Below, piece after piece: positions 40,710 through 49,746 of a stretch of 64,000 nucleotides of DNA. Positions within the stretch are counted from its first letter, which is position 1, and each line of letters opens with the position of its first letter. Source of the DNA: Actinosynnema sp. ALI-1.44 (lineage in GTDB: Bacteria; Actinomycetota; Actinomycetes; Mycobacteriales; Pseudonocardiaceae); contig NZ_MTQO01000049.1 in assembly GCF_001984155.1 (NCBI RefSeq), forward strand, positions 496,001 to 560,000. Direction: 5' to 3'. A program made the translations under genes and the position numbers. The notes under the pieces are model-generated. The model saw nothing but the letters and a program-made list of their open reading frames with translations. It was not told where the DNA came from and made no database searches.

Positions 40710-43460
40710 GTGTCAAGGATTTCCGTGATCATCTGCAGTGTCGCCGCCGCCGCGCTGGTGCTCGGCGCGAGCCCGCCCACGGTTCAGGCGGCCAACACGG
40801 CCGACGTCGAAGGTGTCGTCTACGCCGACACCAACGGCAACGGCAAACAGGACGAAGGTGAGCGTGGGCTCGGCGGCGTCTCGATCAGCGACGGCGCCGC
40901 CTGGGCGACGACCGACAACGCGGGGCGCTACACCATCACCGTGGACGTCGCGCGGCGCGAGAGCGACCTGGTCTACGTCGTCTCCCCCGACGGGTACACG
41001 CCGCCGTTGCGGGAGGACTTCGTCCCCCGGTACTTCCGGCCGGTCGCGCCCACTGTCGACTTCCCCCTGGTGCCGGACGCCCGAGCGGCCGACCCGGCCG
41101 AGAAGTGGCAGATGGTGTCCGACACCGAGACCGACAACCGCAGCGACCAGTCCAGCGAGCACACCCTGGACCAGTGGACCAGCCAGGTGCGCGCGATGGC
41201 CGAAGACCCCGCTGCGAGCCTGACGATCGCCACCGGCGACCTCACTGTCACGGACTACACCACCGCGTCCCGCAGGCAGGGCAGTTACGACATCCTGCGC
41301 ACCGGACTGGTCTCCGGCAAACTCGGCCACGCGTTCTACCCGGTCATGGGCAACCACGACTTCTCCGAAGGCGCGTACACCGCATCGGTCGAGTTGTTCC
41401 GGCGCAACCTCGGGCCGGAGTGGTACAGCTTCAACCGCAACGGCCGCCATCACGTGGTGCTGGAGAACAACTACGACACCGGCTCACTCGTTCCGCAGCT
41501 GGCGTGGTTGCGTGAGGACCTGCGCCGCAACGCAGTCGGCAAGCAGGTTTTCGTGTTCGCGCACCGCTCCCTGTTCACCCAGTGGGGACCGGGCTCGGCC
41601 ATCCAGCCCATTGTGGACGAACTGGCCAAGTACGACGTGCGCATGTTCGCCGCGGGGCACAACCAGCAGGCGGAGTTCCGCCGAGGCGCCTTCCCCCGTT
41701 CGGTGGAGATCAACAACATCGGCGCGACCTACGGCATCGACGGCGTACGCCCGAGCTACAAGGTCCTCGACTTCACTGACCTCAACGACAGGTATGTGAC
41801 CGGCCAGCACCACCAGTTCACCGTGCGCGACGACATGGCCGTGGTGAGCCCAGCGCAAGCAAGCGTGCACGAGCCGTTCGCCAAGATCCCGCTCGACGTG
41901 TACGCGGAAGACGACGGACGCATCCCGGCCAGGGCAAGCGTGCGGATCCGCAACGCATGGGGATGGACCGTGTGGCAACGCGATCTGACGTTCGGCTCCG
42001 CCAGCGAGCCGGGCGGAAAGGTGAACTGCTACACCCCACCGGGCGGGTCCCCGGAGCCGTGCCCGAAACCGCGTGACAACTGGACGATGGCCCGTTCGGA
42101 GATCGCAGGGCTGTTCCCGGGCACCTACCGGGTCGACGTGATCGCCCACGACACCGCAGGAAAATCGTGGCCCGCTGCGCGGAACACCTTCCGTGTCGCC
42201 CCGCCCTTCGCGTTGCACAAGCCGAAGGCGGGTGCGGACTGGGCCAGGCAGGGCGGCGACGAACAGGGCCGCTCGGCGGCGTCCAGCGACCCAGGTGCCG
42301 TCCTCGACCAACGCTGGTCGGCCAACACCGGCCAGAACTTCACCCTCAACGGCGCCGCGATCGCCGGCGGCAAGGCGATCGTGACCACCCAGGCGTTCGC
42401 GTCGCCGTACAACCAGGTGATCGCCTACGACCTGCGAACGGGCAAGACAGCGTGGCGCACCTATGTGGACGGTGACGCCGAATCGTTCCCGACCGTCCAC
42501 GGCAACACGGTCTACCTGACCACGGGTGTCGGCCGGGTGTACGCACTCGACGCGAACGACGGTCACGTGACGTGGGAAAGCATTGAGAACGAACAGAAAA
42601 TCGGCACCACGGTCCGCCGTTACGGCCGTGCGGGTGGCCCGGTGAGCGTGTTCGACACGTCAGCCGGACGAGTCGCCGTCTACCAACAGTGGAACCAGAT
42701 CATCTGCCGCGACGCGACCACGGGTACCAAACGCGGCGCCTTCCGCGCCGACGAGGTGGGTTGGGGCGAGTTCCACAGCACAGCGGTCCGCGTCCCCGGC
42801 TCGGACAGCGCGTACCTCAACAGCGGGGCGGGCAACGCCCTCATCCGCATGAATCTCACCACCTGCGCACGGGAGTCGTCGGTATCCCTGTCCAAGGACA
42901 TCTACGCCCACCCGTCGCCGGTGATCACGGGCAACACCGTGGTCTCGGTGTCCCAGCAAGGGGTGGTCGCCCACGACACAGCGGGCAAACAGCTGTGGTC
43001 GGCGACGGTCCCCACCACCAACTGCGAGCCGGGACCGCCGCCGATCACGACACCGGCGGTGTACGACAACATGGTGTACGTCGCCGGAATCGACGGGAAG
43101 GTCCGCGCGGTCAACCCGGCCGCACCGAACACGCCCGCGTGGGAGACAGCGGTCGGCTATCCTCCGGGCAGGAGCCCGATGGACGATCCGGCGCGTGCCA
43201 AGTATTGCTCGGCCCGTCCGGCAGGCGCCCCGGCGATGCACCCGTTGGCCACCGCCACGACGGTCTACGTGGGCACCTGGGACGGCCGCCTGATCGCCCT
43301 CGACCGCCGGACGGGAAAGATCCGCTCCGAGTACAAGCTCGGCGGCGGCCTCACGTCCGCGCTGTCGGTCTCCGGCGACTGGCTGATCGCGCTCACCACT
43401 GACGGAACCGTCCACGCGCTGGCGAGCCGCCGTACGCTCTATCCCTTGCCTCCATTGTAG
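40710..43460 (+). CDS. Secreted calcineurin-type phosphoesterase fused to a PQQ-like beta-propeller
   Basis: A 916-residue exported protein. A signal peptide ([18 protein letters not shown]) is followed by an SdrD B-like repeat ([19 protein letters not shown]), a metallophosphoesterase domain ([39 protein letters not shown]), a beta-rich linker, and a C-terminal propeller with PQQ-type repeats such as [27 protein letters not shown]. The first metal motif reads SDTETD rather than the usual DxH. The GTG start gives a good signal peptide. It may hydrolyse a phosphoester outside the cell, and the propeller may bind a partner or polymer. Confidence 0.85.
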   Translation: MSRISVIICSVAAAALVLGASPPTVQAANTADVEGVVYADTNGNGKQDEGERGLGGVSISDGAAWATTDNAGRYTITVDVARRESDLVYVVSPDGYTPPLREDFVPRYFRPVAPTVDFPLVPDARAADPAEKWQMVSDTETDNRSDQSSEHTLDQWTSQVRAMAEDPAASLTIATGDLTVTDYTTASRRQGSYDILRTGLVSGKLGHAFYPVMGNHDFSEGAYTASVELFRRNLGPEWYSFNRNGRHHVVLENNYDTGSLVPQLAWLREDLRRNAVGKQVFVFAHRSLFTQWGPGSAIQPIVDELAKYDVRMFAAGHNQQAEFRRGAFPRSVEINNIGATYGIDGVRPSYKVLDFTDLNDRYVTGQHHQFTVRDDMAVVSPAQASVHEPFAKIPLDVYAEDDGRIPARASVRIRNAWGWTVWQRDLTFGSASEPGGKVNCYTPPGGSPEPCPKPRDNWTMARSEIAGLFPGTYRVDVIAHDTAGKSWPAARNTFRVAPPFALHKPKAGADWARQGGDEQGRSAASSDPGAVLDQRWSANTGQNFTLNGAAIAGGKAIVTTQAFASPYNQVIAYDLRTGKTAWRTYVDGDAESFPTVHGNTVYLTTGVGRVYALDANDGHVTWESIENEQKIGTTVRRYGRAGGPVSVFDTSAGRVAVYQQWNQIICRDATTGTKRGAFRADEVGWGEFHSTAVRVPGSDSAYLNSGAGNALIRMNLTTCARESSVSLSKDIYAHPSPVITGNTVVSVSQQGVVAHDTAGKQLWSATVPTTNCEPGPPPITTPAVYDNMVYVAGIDGKVRAVNPAAPNTPAWETAVGYPPGRSPMDDPARAKYCSARPAGAPAMHPLATATTVYVGTWDGRLIALDRRTGKIRSEYKLGGGLTSALSVSGDWLIALTTDGTVHALASRRTLYPLPPL

Positions 43461-43468
43461 GCAGGACG

Positions 43469-43498
43469 GGAACCCGGCGCGGTGCCGCGCCGGGTTCC
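43469..43498. terminator. Terminator hairpin
   Basis: GGAACCCGGCGCGG and CCGCGCCGGGTTCC are perfect complements separated by TG, so the real loop is four bases (stem about 13 bp). It directly follows the phosphoesterase gene stop at 43460. Confidence 0.75.
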
Positions 43499-43542
43499 GC
43501 CAGCGTCTGGCCAAGGTTGGATCGAGTCCCGGCTTCGGTAGC

Positions 43543-43986
43543 ATGCGACAGATGGCCATCAAACTCGAGAACGTCGGCATCACCGTTCGCGACCTCGAAG
43601 CAGCGATTTCCTTTTTCACAGACCTCGGTCTCACCGTCGTCGGCCGTGACACGGTCAGCGGTGGGTGGACCGAGACTGCCGTCGGCCTTGATGGCAACCA
43701 CGCCAACATCGCGATGCTCCAGACGCCGGACGGTCAGGGTCGCCTTGAGCTCTTCGAGTACATCCACCCCGAAGCGATCGAGTCGGAGCCCACTCGTCCC
43801 AACGAGATCGGCATGCACCGCGTCGCCTTCTCCGTCGATGACATCGACAAAGCCCTTGAGACAGCCGCGAAACACGGATGCCGTCCGCTTCGCGGCGTGG
43901 CCACCTATGAGGACATCTACAAGCTCACGTACGTCCAAGGTCCCAGCGGCATCATCGTGATGCTCGCCGAGGAGCTGAAGAACTGA
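43543..43986 (+). CDS. VOC-superfamily (glyoxalase/dioxygenase-fold) protein
   Basis: A 147-residue single-domain VOC protein with two beta-alpha-beta repeats. MAIKLENVGITVRDLEAAI is the typical first strand-helix, MHRVAFSVDDIDKALE the second repeat, and GIIVMLAEEL the last strand with its metal-site glutamate. ATG 43552 may be the true start. Family members act as lyases, epimerases, dioxygenases or bind antibiotics such as bleomycin. No neighbour fixes the role. It stands alone between the phosphoesterase and a convergent DUF3558 lipoprotein gene. Confidence 0.82.
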   Translation: MRQMAIKLENVGITVRDLEAAISFFTDLGLTVVGRDTVSGGWTETAVGLDGNHANIAMLQTPDGQGRLELFEYIHPEAIESEPTRPNEIGMHRVAFSVDDIDKALETAAKHGCRPLRGVATYEDIYKLTYVQGPSGIIVMLAEELKN

Positions 43987-43998
43987 CGTCCGATCGGA

Positions 43999-45003
43999 TC
44001 ACGTGACGATCAGCGGAAGTCTCGGCTCGATGTCGGCAGCCACTTCGGCGGCGGCAGCGCAGGCGGGCTCGACGTTGTTCGCCCCCAGTACCTGGCTCCT
44101 GACGTGGACGGATGTCGCCGTGGTGACTTCGAGGCGGTACTCGCAGTCGCTGATCGTGGACACCCCGGACTTGTCGGGCCGTTTCTCGTACGCGTTGCGC
44201 TCGTTCACCACGCGCACGGCCGATGTCTCCCCGTTCTGGCCCTTCGCCCCGGAGGTCCAGAGGGACACGGAGACGAACTCAAGGCTGCCGGGGGTCGTGG
44301 TCCCGGTGCTGTACCGACAGGACCGCACCACCTCGGTGGACGGGTTGCCCTCACCGAGGCGCATCGACGCCTTGCGGTCCGTGCTGATCAGGGCGCATGG
44401 GTCAAGCGCGCGCACGTCGACCGGCCGGTCACGGTCGGCGCGTACGGGCGCTGGATCCGGAGCGGGCAGTTTGGCTGCCAACTGGCGGGTCAGGTCGGGA
44501 AAGGCACAGTCCTTGCTCTCGGGTTTCGTCACGGGCGCGACTTCCAGCGAGGACGTCGCGTTCACCTGGAAGAACACCCTGCACCCGATCAGCTGCACCG
44601 GGCCGACCTGGTAGACCTCCCTGCCGTCGACGTTGGTCGTGACGAGGTTGGCCGACCTCTCCCGCTGGAAGCTCTCGGCGATCCGCTTGGCGTCGGCGAC
44701 CCGGTTCGGTGCGGCGCTGTCGCGCAAGACGAGTTCCAGGGATCCCATCCGGACCCCGCTGGAGTCGTCGAGCAGTCTCGTCGTGAGCAACGTGCACGAA
44801 CGCCGGTGGCCGTCCTTGGTCTCCTTGTCCACTTTGAGGCGAAGGTCGGCCTTCTCCTGGTCGGTGAGCAGGTCGCACGGGTTGATCGCGGCGACGTTCG
44901 CCGGTCTCGCCGGTGCCTCAGGCGTGCCGGATGTGCCGGAGCACCCTGCTGTCAACACGAGGACCATCGCCGCACCCACCAGGCGCCTCATCGGTGTCAC
45001 CAC
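43999..45003 (-). CDS. DUF3558-family lipoprotein
   Basis: A 334-residue lipoprotein. The signal is RRLVGAAMVLVLTAGCSG, with the lipobox cysteine. Two similar halves each contain a NPCDLLT/DPCALIS-type motif and paired cysteines (LRLKVDKETKDGHRRSCTLL and MRLGEGNPSTEVVRSCRY), the mark of DUF3558, common in Pseudonocardiales. The start may be GTG 45003 or ATG 44991. The role is unknown; related proteins are surface lipoproteins linked to cell-envelope biology. It ends 12 bp from the VOC gene. Confidence 0.85.
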   Translation of the reverse strand: MVTPMRRLVGAAMVLVLTAGCSGTSGTPEAPARPANVAAINPCDLLTDQEKADLRLKVDKETKDGHRRSCTLLTTRLLDDSSGVRMGSLELVLRDSAAPNRVADAKRIAESFQRERSANLVTTNVDGREVYQVGPVQLIGCRVFFQVNATSSLEVAPVTKPESKDCAFPDLTRQLAAKLPAPDPAPVRADRDRPVDVRALDPCALISTDRKASMRLGEGNPSTEVVRSCRYSTGTTTPGSLEFVSVSLWTSGAKGQNGETSAVRVVNERNAYEKRPDKSGVSTISDCEYRLEVTTATSVHVRSQVLGANNVEPACAAAAEVAADIEPRLPLIVT

Positions 45004-45170
45004 GTCCTTAGTCGAGTTCGGCGCCCACCATGGCAGCTCCGGGGCCCACGGGGCGAGGGTTGAACGACCGTCATCGGATAACGCGCGAGCATAGGGAACT
45101 GGCAGTGGCAGACCCCGGCGGGGTCCACTGAGACTGACCGGGCCCTGTCCCGGACCCGAGAGGTTTCCCC

Positions 45171-46592
45171 ATGGCTGTGCGGATTCGACGAACGTTCTCG
45201 TCGGTCACCCTGCTGCTGTGCGGCCTGTCCTTGTGCCCAGCCGTCGCCCACGCAGCCGACACCGTCGACACCGACACGATCGGCACCGACGGATACGTGC
45301 ACGTCGCGCCCAACGGCGTCGTGCTCGGCGTCGACCCCTACTACCCCACGGACGGCAACGGCGGGTACAACGTCGCCGACTACGCGGTGAACCTGACGTA
45401 CGACCCGGCTGACCGCTTCCTCAACGCCCGGACCGTCGTCACGGCCACCACGACCCAGCGTCTCACCCGGTTCAACCTCGACCTGCGCGGCCTCACCGTG
45501 AGCTCGGTGAAGGTCGGCGGCGTTCCCGCGTCCTTCACCCGCGCCAAGGAGCACGAGCTGGTGATCACCCCGGCCACCGGGCTCGCCGCGGACACCGCCT
45601 TCACCGTGGAGATCGTGTACTGCGGCCGCCCGCAGCCCGAACACACCCCGAGGCGGGGCGCGACCGGTTGGCGCACGTCGTTGTCCGGCGGGGTGTTCGC
45701 GGCAGGCGCGCCTCACTCGGCGACGACGTGGTTCCCCGTCAACGACACCTCGGCGGACAAAGCCACCTTCCACGTGAAGGCCACTGTTCCCGACGGCTGG
45801 GCCGTGGTGTCCAACGGGGTGCGCCAGTCCGTCCACAACGGACAATACACGTGGGCGGAGGAAACCCCGATCACCCCGTCCGCCACGATGATCGGCATCG
45901 ACCGGTACACCGTGCGCGAAACCACCCTGCCGGACGGCACTCCCGTCCTCGACGCGTTCGCACCCGGCACCGGCACCGCCCTCGCCAGGTCCCTGCCCAA
46001 GGTCATGGCCTTCCTGACGGCCAAGCTCGGGCCATACCCGACACCTTCCGCAGGCGGACTGTACGTGCCGGACTGGATCGCCTACACGCATCCGTCACAG
46101 GGCCGCCCGGTGTACGGCTCCGGCGCGGACCAGTCGGCGCTGGCCCAGGCTGTGGCCGCGCAGTGGTGGGGCAACCAGCTCGCCATCAAGATGTGGAGGG
46201 ACCAGCCGCTGGTCGACTCGTACGCCCGCTACCTGGTGTGGCTGTGGGACGAGGCGAACGGTGGCCCGGATGTCGAGCGGCGCTACCAGGACGCGCTGCG
46301 CCGGGCAGGCACGGACGCCCGGTTCTGGGGACGTCAGCTGGCCGATCCGGGTGTCGGCAGGGAGTTCTCCGTCACCGACAAGGGTGTGCTGATGGTGCAC
46401 GCCCTGCGCAAACACATCGGTGACGAGAAGTTCTTCGTGGTTCTGCGTGAATTCCCGCAGATCGCCGTGCTGCTCAACCAGGGCTGGCACGACTGGGAGC
46501 TCTACACGGCGGCGGTGGCCGACATGGACCTCAGCGCGTTCCACAACGCCTGGGTGCACGGCACCACCCCGCCACCGGCGGAGTTCCGCTGA
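45171..46592 (+). CDS. Secreted M1-aminopeptidase-like protein without zinc ligands (pseudopeptidase)
   Basis: A 473-residue exported protein with a signal peptide (VTLLLCGLSLCPAVAHA). It aligns with the N-terminal beta domain and the start of the catalytic domain of M1 metallopeptidases: YDPADRFLNARTVVTATTT and HVKATVPDGWAVVSNG are typical. Where M1 enzymes have HEXXH followed by QWFGN, this one has QAVAA (326-330) and QWWGN, and the downstream NEG glutamate is replaced in PLVDSYARY. All zinc ligands and the general base are lost. It may bind peptides or cell wall rather than cut. The gene stands alone and ends at a terminator. Confidence 0.8.
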   Translation: MAVRIRRTFSSVTLLLCGLSLCPAVAHAADTVDTDTIGTDGYVHVAPNGVVLGVDPYYPTDGNGGYNVADYAVNLTYDPADRFLNARTVVTATTTQRLTRFNLDLRGLTVSSVKVGGVPASFTRAKEHELVITPATGLAADTAFTVEIVYCGRPQPEHTPRRGATGWRTSLSGGVFAAGAPHSATTWFPVNDTSADKATFHVKATVPDGWAVVSNGVRQSVHNGQYTWAEETPITPSATMIGIDRYTVRETTLPDGTPVLDAFAPGTGTALARSLPKVMAFLTAKLGPYPTPSAGGLYVPDWIAYTHPSQGRPVYGSGADQSALAQAVAAQWWGNQLAIKMWRDQPLVDSYARYLVWLWDEANGGPDVERRYQDALRRAGTDARFWGRQLADPGVGREFSVTDKGVLMVHALRKHIGDEKFFVVLREFPQIAVLLNQGWHDWELYTAAVADMDLSAFHNAWVHGTTPPPAEFR

Positions 46593-46603
46593 CCAGCGCG
46601 GAC

Positions 46604-46630
46604 GCGGGTGTCCTCCAGGAGGACACCCGC
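46604..46630. terminator. Bidirectional terminator hairpin
   Basis: GCGGGTGTCCT and AGGACACCCGC pair perfectly (11 bp, CCAGG loop, outer arms 13 bases with the loop partly pairable). It separates the convergent ends of the M1-like gene (46592) and the LysR gene (46635). Confidence 0.8.
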
Positions 46631-46634
46631 CCGG

Positions 46635-47570
46635 TCAAGCCAGGTAGCGCGAGTACACCGGCGATTCCTCGCACTCCAGCCGGTACGCCAGCGCGGCGTC
46701 CGCGACGACCTGCCGCGCGCAGTCGGCGAACTCGCCTTCCCTGTGCCACACCAGCAAGAACCGCCGCGACAGCGCTCCGTCCGCGAGCAGCCGTGCGGCG
46801 ACCTGCTGGTGCCCCTCGCACGCCGCCTGCGACAACCCGACGGCACCGTTGCGCACCGCCGCCACAACCATCCCGTAGGACTCCGAGACGTACCGCACCC
46901 GAGGCGTGAACCCCGTGCGACGACAGGTTGTATGGAAGTACTCGTGGAACCGCGACGAGTCCGGTGTGGGCAGCACCCACTCCTCCCCCGCCAGCTGGTC
47001 CAGCCGGATCACCTTGTGCCGGGCCAACGGGTGGTCCTCGCGCAGCAGCACGAGCGTCTGGTCGTGCGTCACCACCGCTGTTTCCACCGACGCGGGCGCG
47101 ACCGTCTCGTACCCGGGGTAGTCCTTGACCACGCCCACTTCCAACCGCCGCTGGGCGACCAGGTTCACCACGAGGTCCCGGCAGTCGCTGTCGAACAGCG
47201 ACGCGCCGGGACCGCTCGGCCCGTGTTCGCCCACGATCGCGGGCAGGTGGCCGAGGATCGGCGAGCACACCCCGCCGACCCGGACCACCCCGGACGGTCC
47301 GGTGCGGGTCTCGATGTCCCGCACCAGGCCCTCCATCAACGGCAGCACCGCGCTGATCCGGTCGAGCAGCAGTTCTCCCGTCGGCGTCGGCGCGACGGAA
47401 TGGGTGTGGTTTCCCCGGTCGAACAACCTTTGCCCGAGCGTGTTCTCCAGGCGCTTGAGCTTTCCGCTGACCGCGGGCTGGCTGATGCCGAGCAGCACCG
47501 CCGCCTCCGACAGGCTGCCCGTCGCGCCGATCGCCTGCACCAGCCGCAGGTGGTGGACATCAAGTTCCAT
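46635..47570 (-). CDS. LysR-family regulator (last gene of the cyclodipeptide synthase operon)
   Basis: A 311-residue LysR protein. The winged helix spans residues 1-60 (LSEAAVLLGISQPAVSGKLKRLE), followed by the periplasmic-binding-like effector domain (VRVGGVCSPILGHLPAIV and later VGLSQAACEGH). The ATG at 47570 lies 17 bp after the permease stop on the same strand, so it is probably cotranscribed with the synthase and permease. The effector could be the diketopiperazine product or a precursor. Another LysR gene lies on the other side of the operon. Confidence 0.9.
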   Translation of the reverse strand: MELDVHHLRLVQAIGATGSLSEAAVLLGISQPAVSGKLKRLENTLGQRLFDRGNHTHSVAPTPTGELLLDRISAVLPLMEGLVRDIETRTGPSGVVRVGGVCSPILGHLPAIVGEHGPSGPGASLFDSDCRDLVVNLVAQRRLEVGVVKDYPGYETVAPASVETAVVTHDQTLVLLREDHPLARHKVIRLDQLAGEEWVLPTPDSSRFHEYFHTTCRRTGFTPRVRYVSESYGMVVAAVRNGAVGLSQAACEGHQQVAARLLADGALSRRFLLVWHREGEFADCARQVVADAALAYRLECEESPVYSRYLA

Positions 47571-47587
47571 GCCGTCACCTCCGGCGT

Positions 47588-48889
47588 TCAGCGGTGCGTG
47601 TCGACCCCGGACCCGGACAGCGGCCGCGTGATCCCGACCGTTTTGCCGATCACAGCGTACAGCGCGAACGCGGCCACGACGGAGTTGATCGTCGGGATGC
47701 CGACCGGGACCAGGAACCCCACGGCCGCGCCCACCACCCAGCACACCAGCGACGCGGGCACCCAGTCCGGCGGGTCGTCCGGCAGTTTGCCTGCCGCGCG
47801 TGTTTCTTCGAGCTGCGCACGCCAGGTGCGCACCACGAAGTACTCGGCGATCACGATGCCCGCGACCGGTGGGGTGACCACCCCGATCCAGGTCAGGAAC
47901 ACGGTGAAGTGGTCGAGGATCCCCCACGCGGACAGCCCGGTGCCGAGCGCGCCCAGCCACAGCGTCGCCCGGGCGCGGCTGATCTGTCTGCGCAGCAACA
48001 TGTCCACCGTGTTCACCAGGCCAAGCGACGCCGAGTACAGGTTCCAGTCGTTGATCTTCATGATCGCCGCGACCATGATCAGCGTGCCGATCACACCGGA
48101 GTTGGACATGATCACCGCGACCACGTCCGCGCTGCGCGCGGCGTGCGCGAGCAGCACCCCGGTCAGGCCGATCAGGTACTCGCCGAGGGTGACGCTGATC
48201 AGGGTCTGCTTCACCACGTCCCCGACCCGCCGGTTGAACCGGGTCATGTCGGGTGTCATCACCGCACCCATGATGAACGCGCCCGCGACCAGCGTGGTGC
48301 CCTGCGCGAGGCTCAACGCGGGGCCGGGAGCAGGCATCCCGACCAGCTGAGCCAGATCGTGCCTGCTCAGCTCGGACACGATCGTCCACCCGGTGAGCAG
48401 CAGGAACGCGGGAACGGTCAGGTACGCCGTCCACGCCATGGTGTGGAAGCCCGCGACCACGACCGCGGTCACCGCCATGCCTCCGACGACCGCCCACACC
48501 CAGACGGGCGGACCGCCCATGAGCGCGTGCAGGCCGTGCGCGAACACGTCGTTCTGCACACCGAACCACCCCGCGAGGCTCAGCGTCACCAGCAGGCCCA
48601 CCAACGCGGAACCCCGCCCGCCGAACCCGGCCCAGCGCGCCAGCACGGACGTGGAGAGACTCTCCCGCATTCCCGCGACGCCCATCAGGATCGTGACGAT
48701 CTCCAGCATCACCGACCCGAGGGTGATCGCGAGCACCGCGTCCCAGAACGTCATCCCGAGGCCGAGTGTGGCGCCGAGCAGGAACTGGTGGAACGCGGAC
48801 ACCTGGCCGAAGCGCTGCACGGCGACGGAGAACCACGACGTGCGGGCCTCGTCGGGCAGCCTGCGCAGCGAATAGTCGTCGTGTGCCAT
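47588..48889 (-). CDS. NCS1-family permease (cytosine/purine/hydantoin type)
   Basis: A 433-residue membrane protein with about twelve helices. The first conserved block is SAFHQFLLGATLGLGMTFWDAV; later LVTLSLAGWFGVQNDVFAHGLH and MKINDWNLYSASLGLVNT are hallmarks of CodB-like NCS1 transporters. Its ATG follows the synthase stop (48892) by 2 bp, so the two are tightly coupled. Known NCS1 substrates are cytosine, purines and hydantoins, which are small cyclic amides like diketopiperazines. I infer that it moves the cyclodipeptide or its derivative. Direction of transport is open; most NCS1 proteins are importers. Confidence 0.88.
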   Translation of the reverse strand: MAHDDYSLRRLPDEARTSWFSVAVQRFGQVSAFHQFLLGATLGLGMTFWDAVLAITLGSVMLEIVTILMGVAGMRESLSTSVLARWAGFGGRGSALVGLLVTLSLAGWFGVQNDVFAHGLHALMGGPPVWVWAVVGGMAVTAVVVAGFHTMAWTAYLTVPAFLLLTGWTIVSELSRHDLAQLVGMPAPGPALSLAQGTTLVAGAFIMGAVMTPDMTRFNRRVGDVVKQTLISVTLGEYLIGLTGVLLAHAARSADVVAVIMSNSGVIGTLIMVAAIMKINDWNLYSASLGLVNTVDMLLRRQISRARATLWLGALGTGLSAWGILDHFTVFLTWIGVVTPPVAGIVIAEYFVVRTWRAQLEETRAAGKLPDDPPDWVPASLVCWVVGAAVGFLVPVGIPTINSVVAAFALYAVIGKTVGITRPLSGSGVDTHR

Positions 48890-48891
48890 CG

Positions 48892-49596
48892 TCACGCCGC
48901 CTCGTCTTCGGCGCACAGCACGACGAACCCCTGACCCGGGTGCGGCTGCCAGGTCAGTTCCCGCGCGTAGAGCCGTTCCAGGAATGCGACGCGCTGGTGG
49001 TAGGCGAACACCGAGCTGTCGACCCCGGCGATCGCCGGGGTGTCGATGAACATCGGCAGTTCGGCCAGGAAGTACAGAACGGCACACCGCAGCTGCGCGT
49101 CGGTCGGCGTTCGGCCAGGTGGCAGACGGCGGTCGAGCACCCAGTGGGTGGCGTCCAGGCAGTGCGCACCGAACTTCTCGTCGGTGGCGAACCTGTCGTG
49201 CGCGTCGCGTAGGAGGCCCTGGTAGTGGGCGTTGTAGGCGAGCGCGGCGCCGTCGAGCACGTGCTCGCACGGGTCGTTCACGCCCACGTCCCGCAACGCG
49301 CGGCAGATCTTGTTGAGCACGTACTGGCCTTGGCGGCTGGCCTTCCGCCGGGCGCGGGCGGGTTCGTAACCGAGTGCCTCCAAGGTGTGCACGGCCGCGC
49401 GGTCGGGCACGAAGAAATGGAAACGCTCGAATTCCCGTGACGCCCAGTGGGCGAGCGCGGCGATGCGTTCGGGCGTGAAGTAGCTGTTGAACGGGCTCAC
49501 ACCGATACACACGTGCCTGCCACTTCGAAGCGGGGCGGCGCAGTGTTCGGTCAGCGGAGTTGTCAGCAACACCGTCGACTCCGAAATGTATTTCAC
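48892..49596 (-). CDS. tRNA-dependent cyclodipeptide synthase (NYH subfamily)
   Basis: The 234-residue protein has the full catalytic set of cyclodipeptide synthases. S34 in CIGVSPFNSYF is the aminoacyl-accepting serine (AlbC S37). Y175 and E179 in LYFLAELPMFIDTP match AlbC Y178 and E182, and Y199-H200 in SSVFAYHQ matches Y202-H203. N37 three residues after the serine places it in the NYH subfamily. A constant offset of three residues from AlbC shows no internal gap around the active site. It uses two aminoacyl-tRNAs to make a diketopiperazine. Amino-acid specificity cannot be read without pocket comparison. It starts a minus-strand operon with a permease and a LysR gene. Confidence 0.93.
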   Translation of the reverse strand: MKYISESTVLLTTPLTEHCAAPLRSGRHVCIGVSPFNSYFTPERIAALAHWASREFERFHFFVPDRAAVHTLEALGYEPARARRKASRQGQYVLNKICRALRDVGVNDPCEHVLDGAALAYNAHYQGLLRDAHDRFATDEKFGAHCLDATHWVLDRRLPPGRTPTDAQLRCAVLYFLAELPMFIDTPAIAGVDSSVFAYHQRVAFLERLYARELTWQPHPGQGFVVLCAEDEAA

Positions 49597-49746
49597 AGGG
49601 GCAGGGAAGATCCGGATTCGACCACTATCGGCAGGAACCCGCGCACCAGGTACTGCCGAAAAGTCATGCCGCCGTCTTATACGCCATGGGAACTTCTGGG
49701 GCGTCCGATGCCGGTGAGGTGGCCTTCACGGCACGCCATGGCTCTA
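49597..49746. promoter_or_regulatory. Divergent promoter between the cyclodipeptide synthase and second LysR gene
   Basis: The 150-bp gap has no supported gene. LysR proteins commonly bind such divergent regions. No clear T-N11-A palindrome could be picked with confidence. Confidence 0.35.

Noticed and set aside
46635-48836. Apparent 733-codon gene spanning the LysR and permease genes
   Set aside because: Only the last 311 codons (from ATG 47570) are LysR; the upstream part is an out-of-frame reading of the permease gene.
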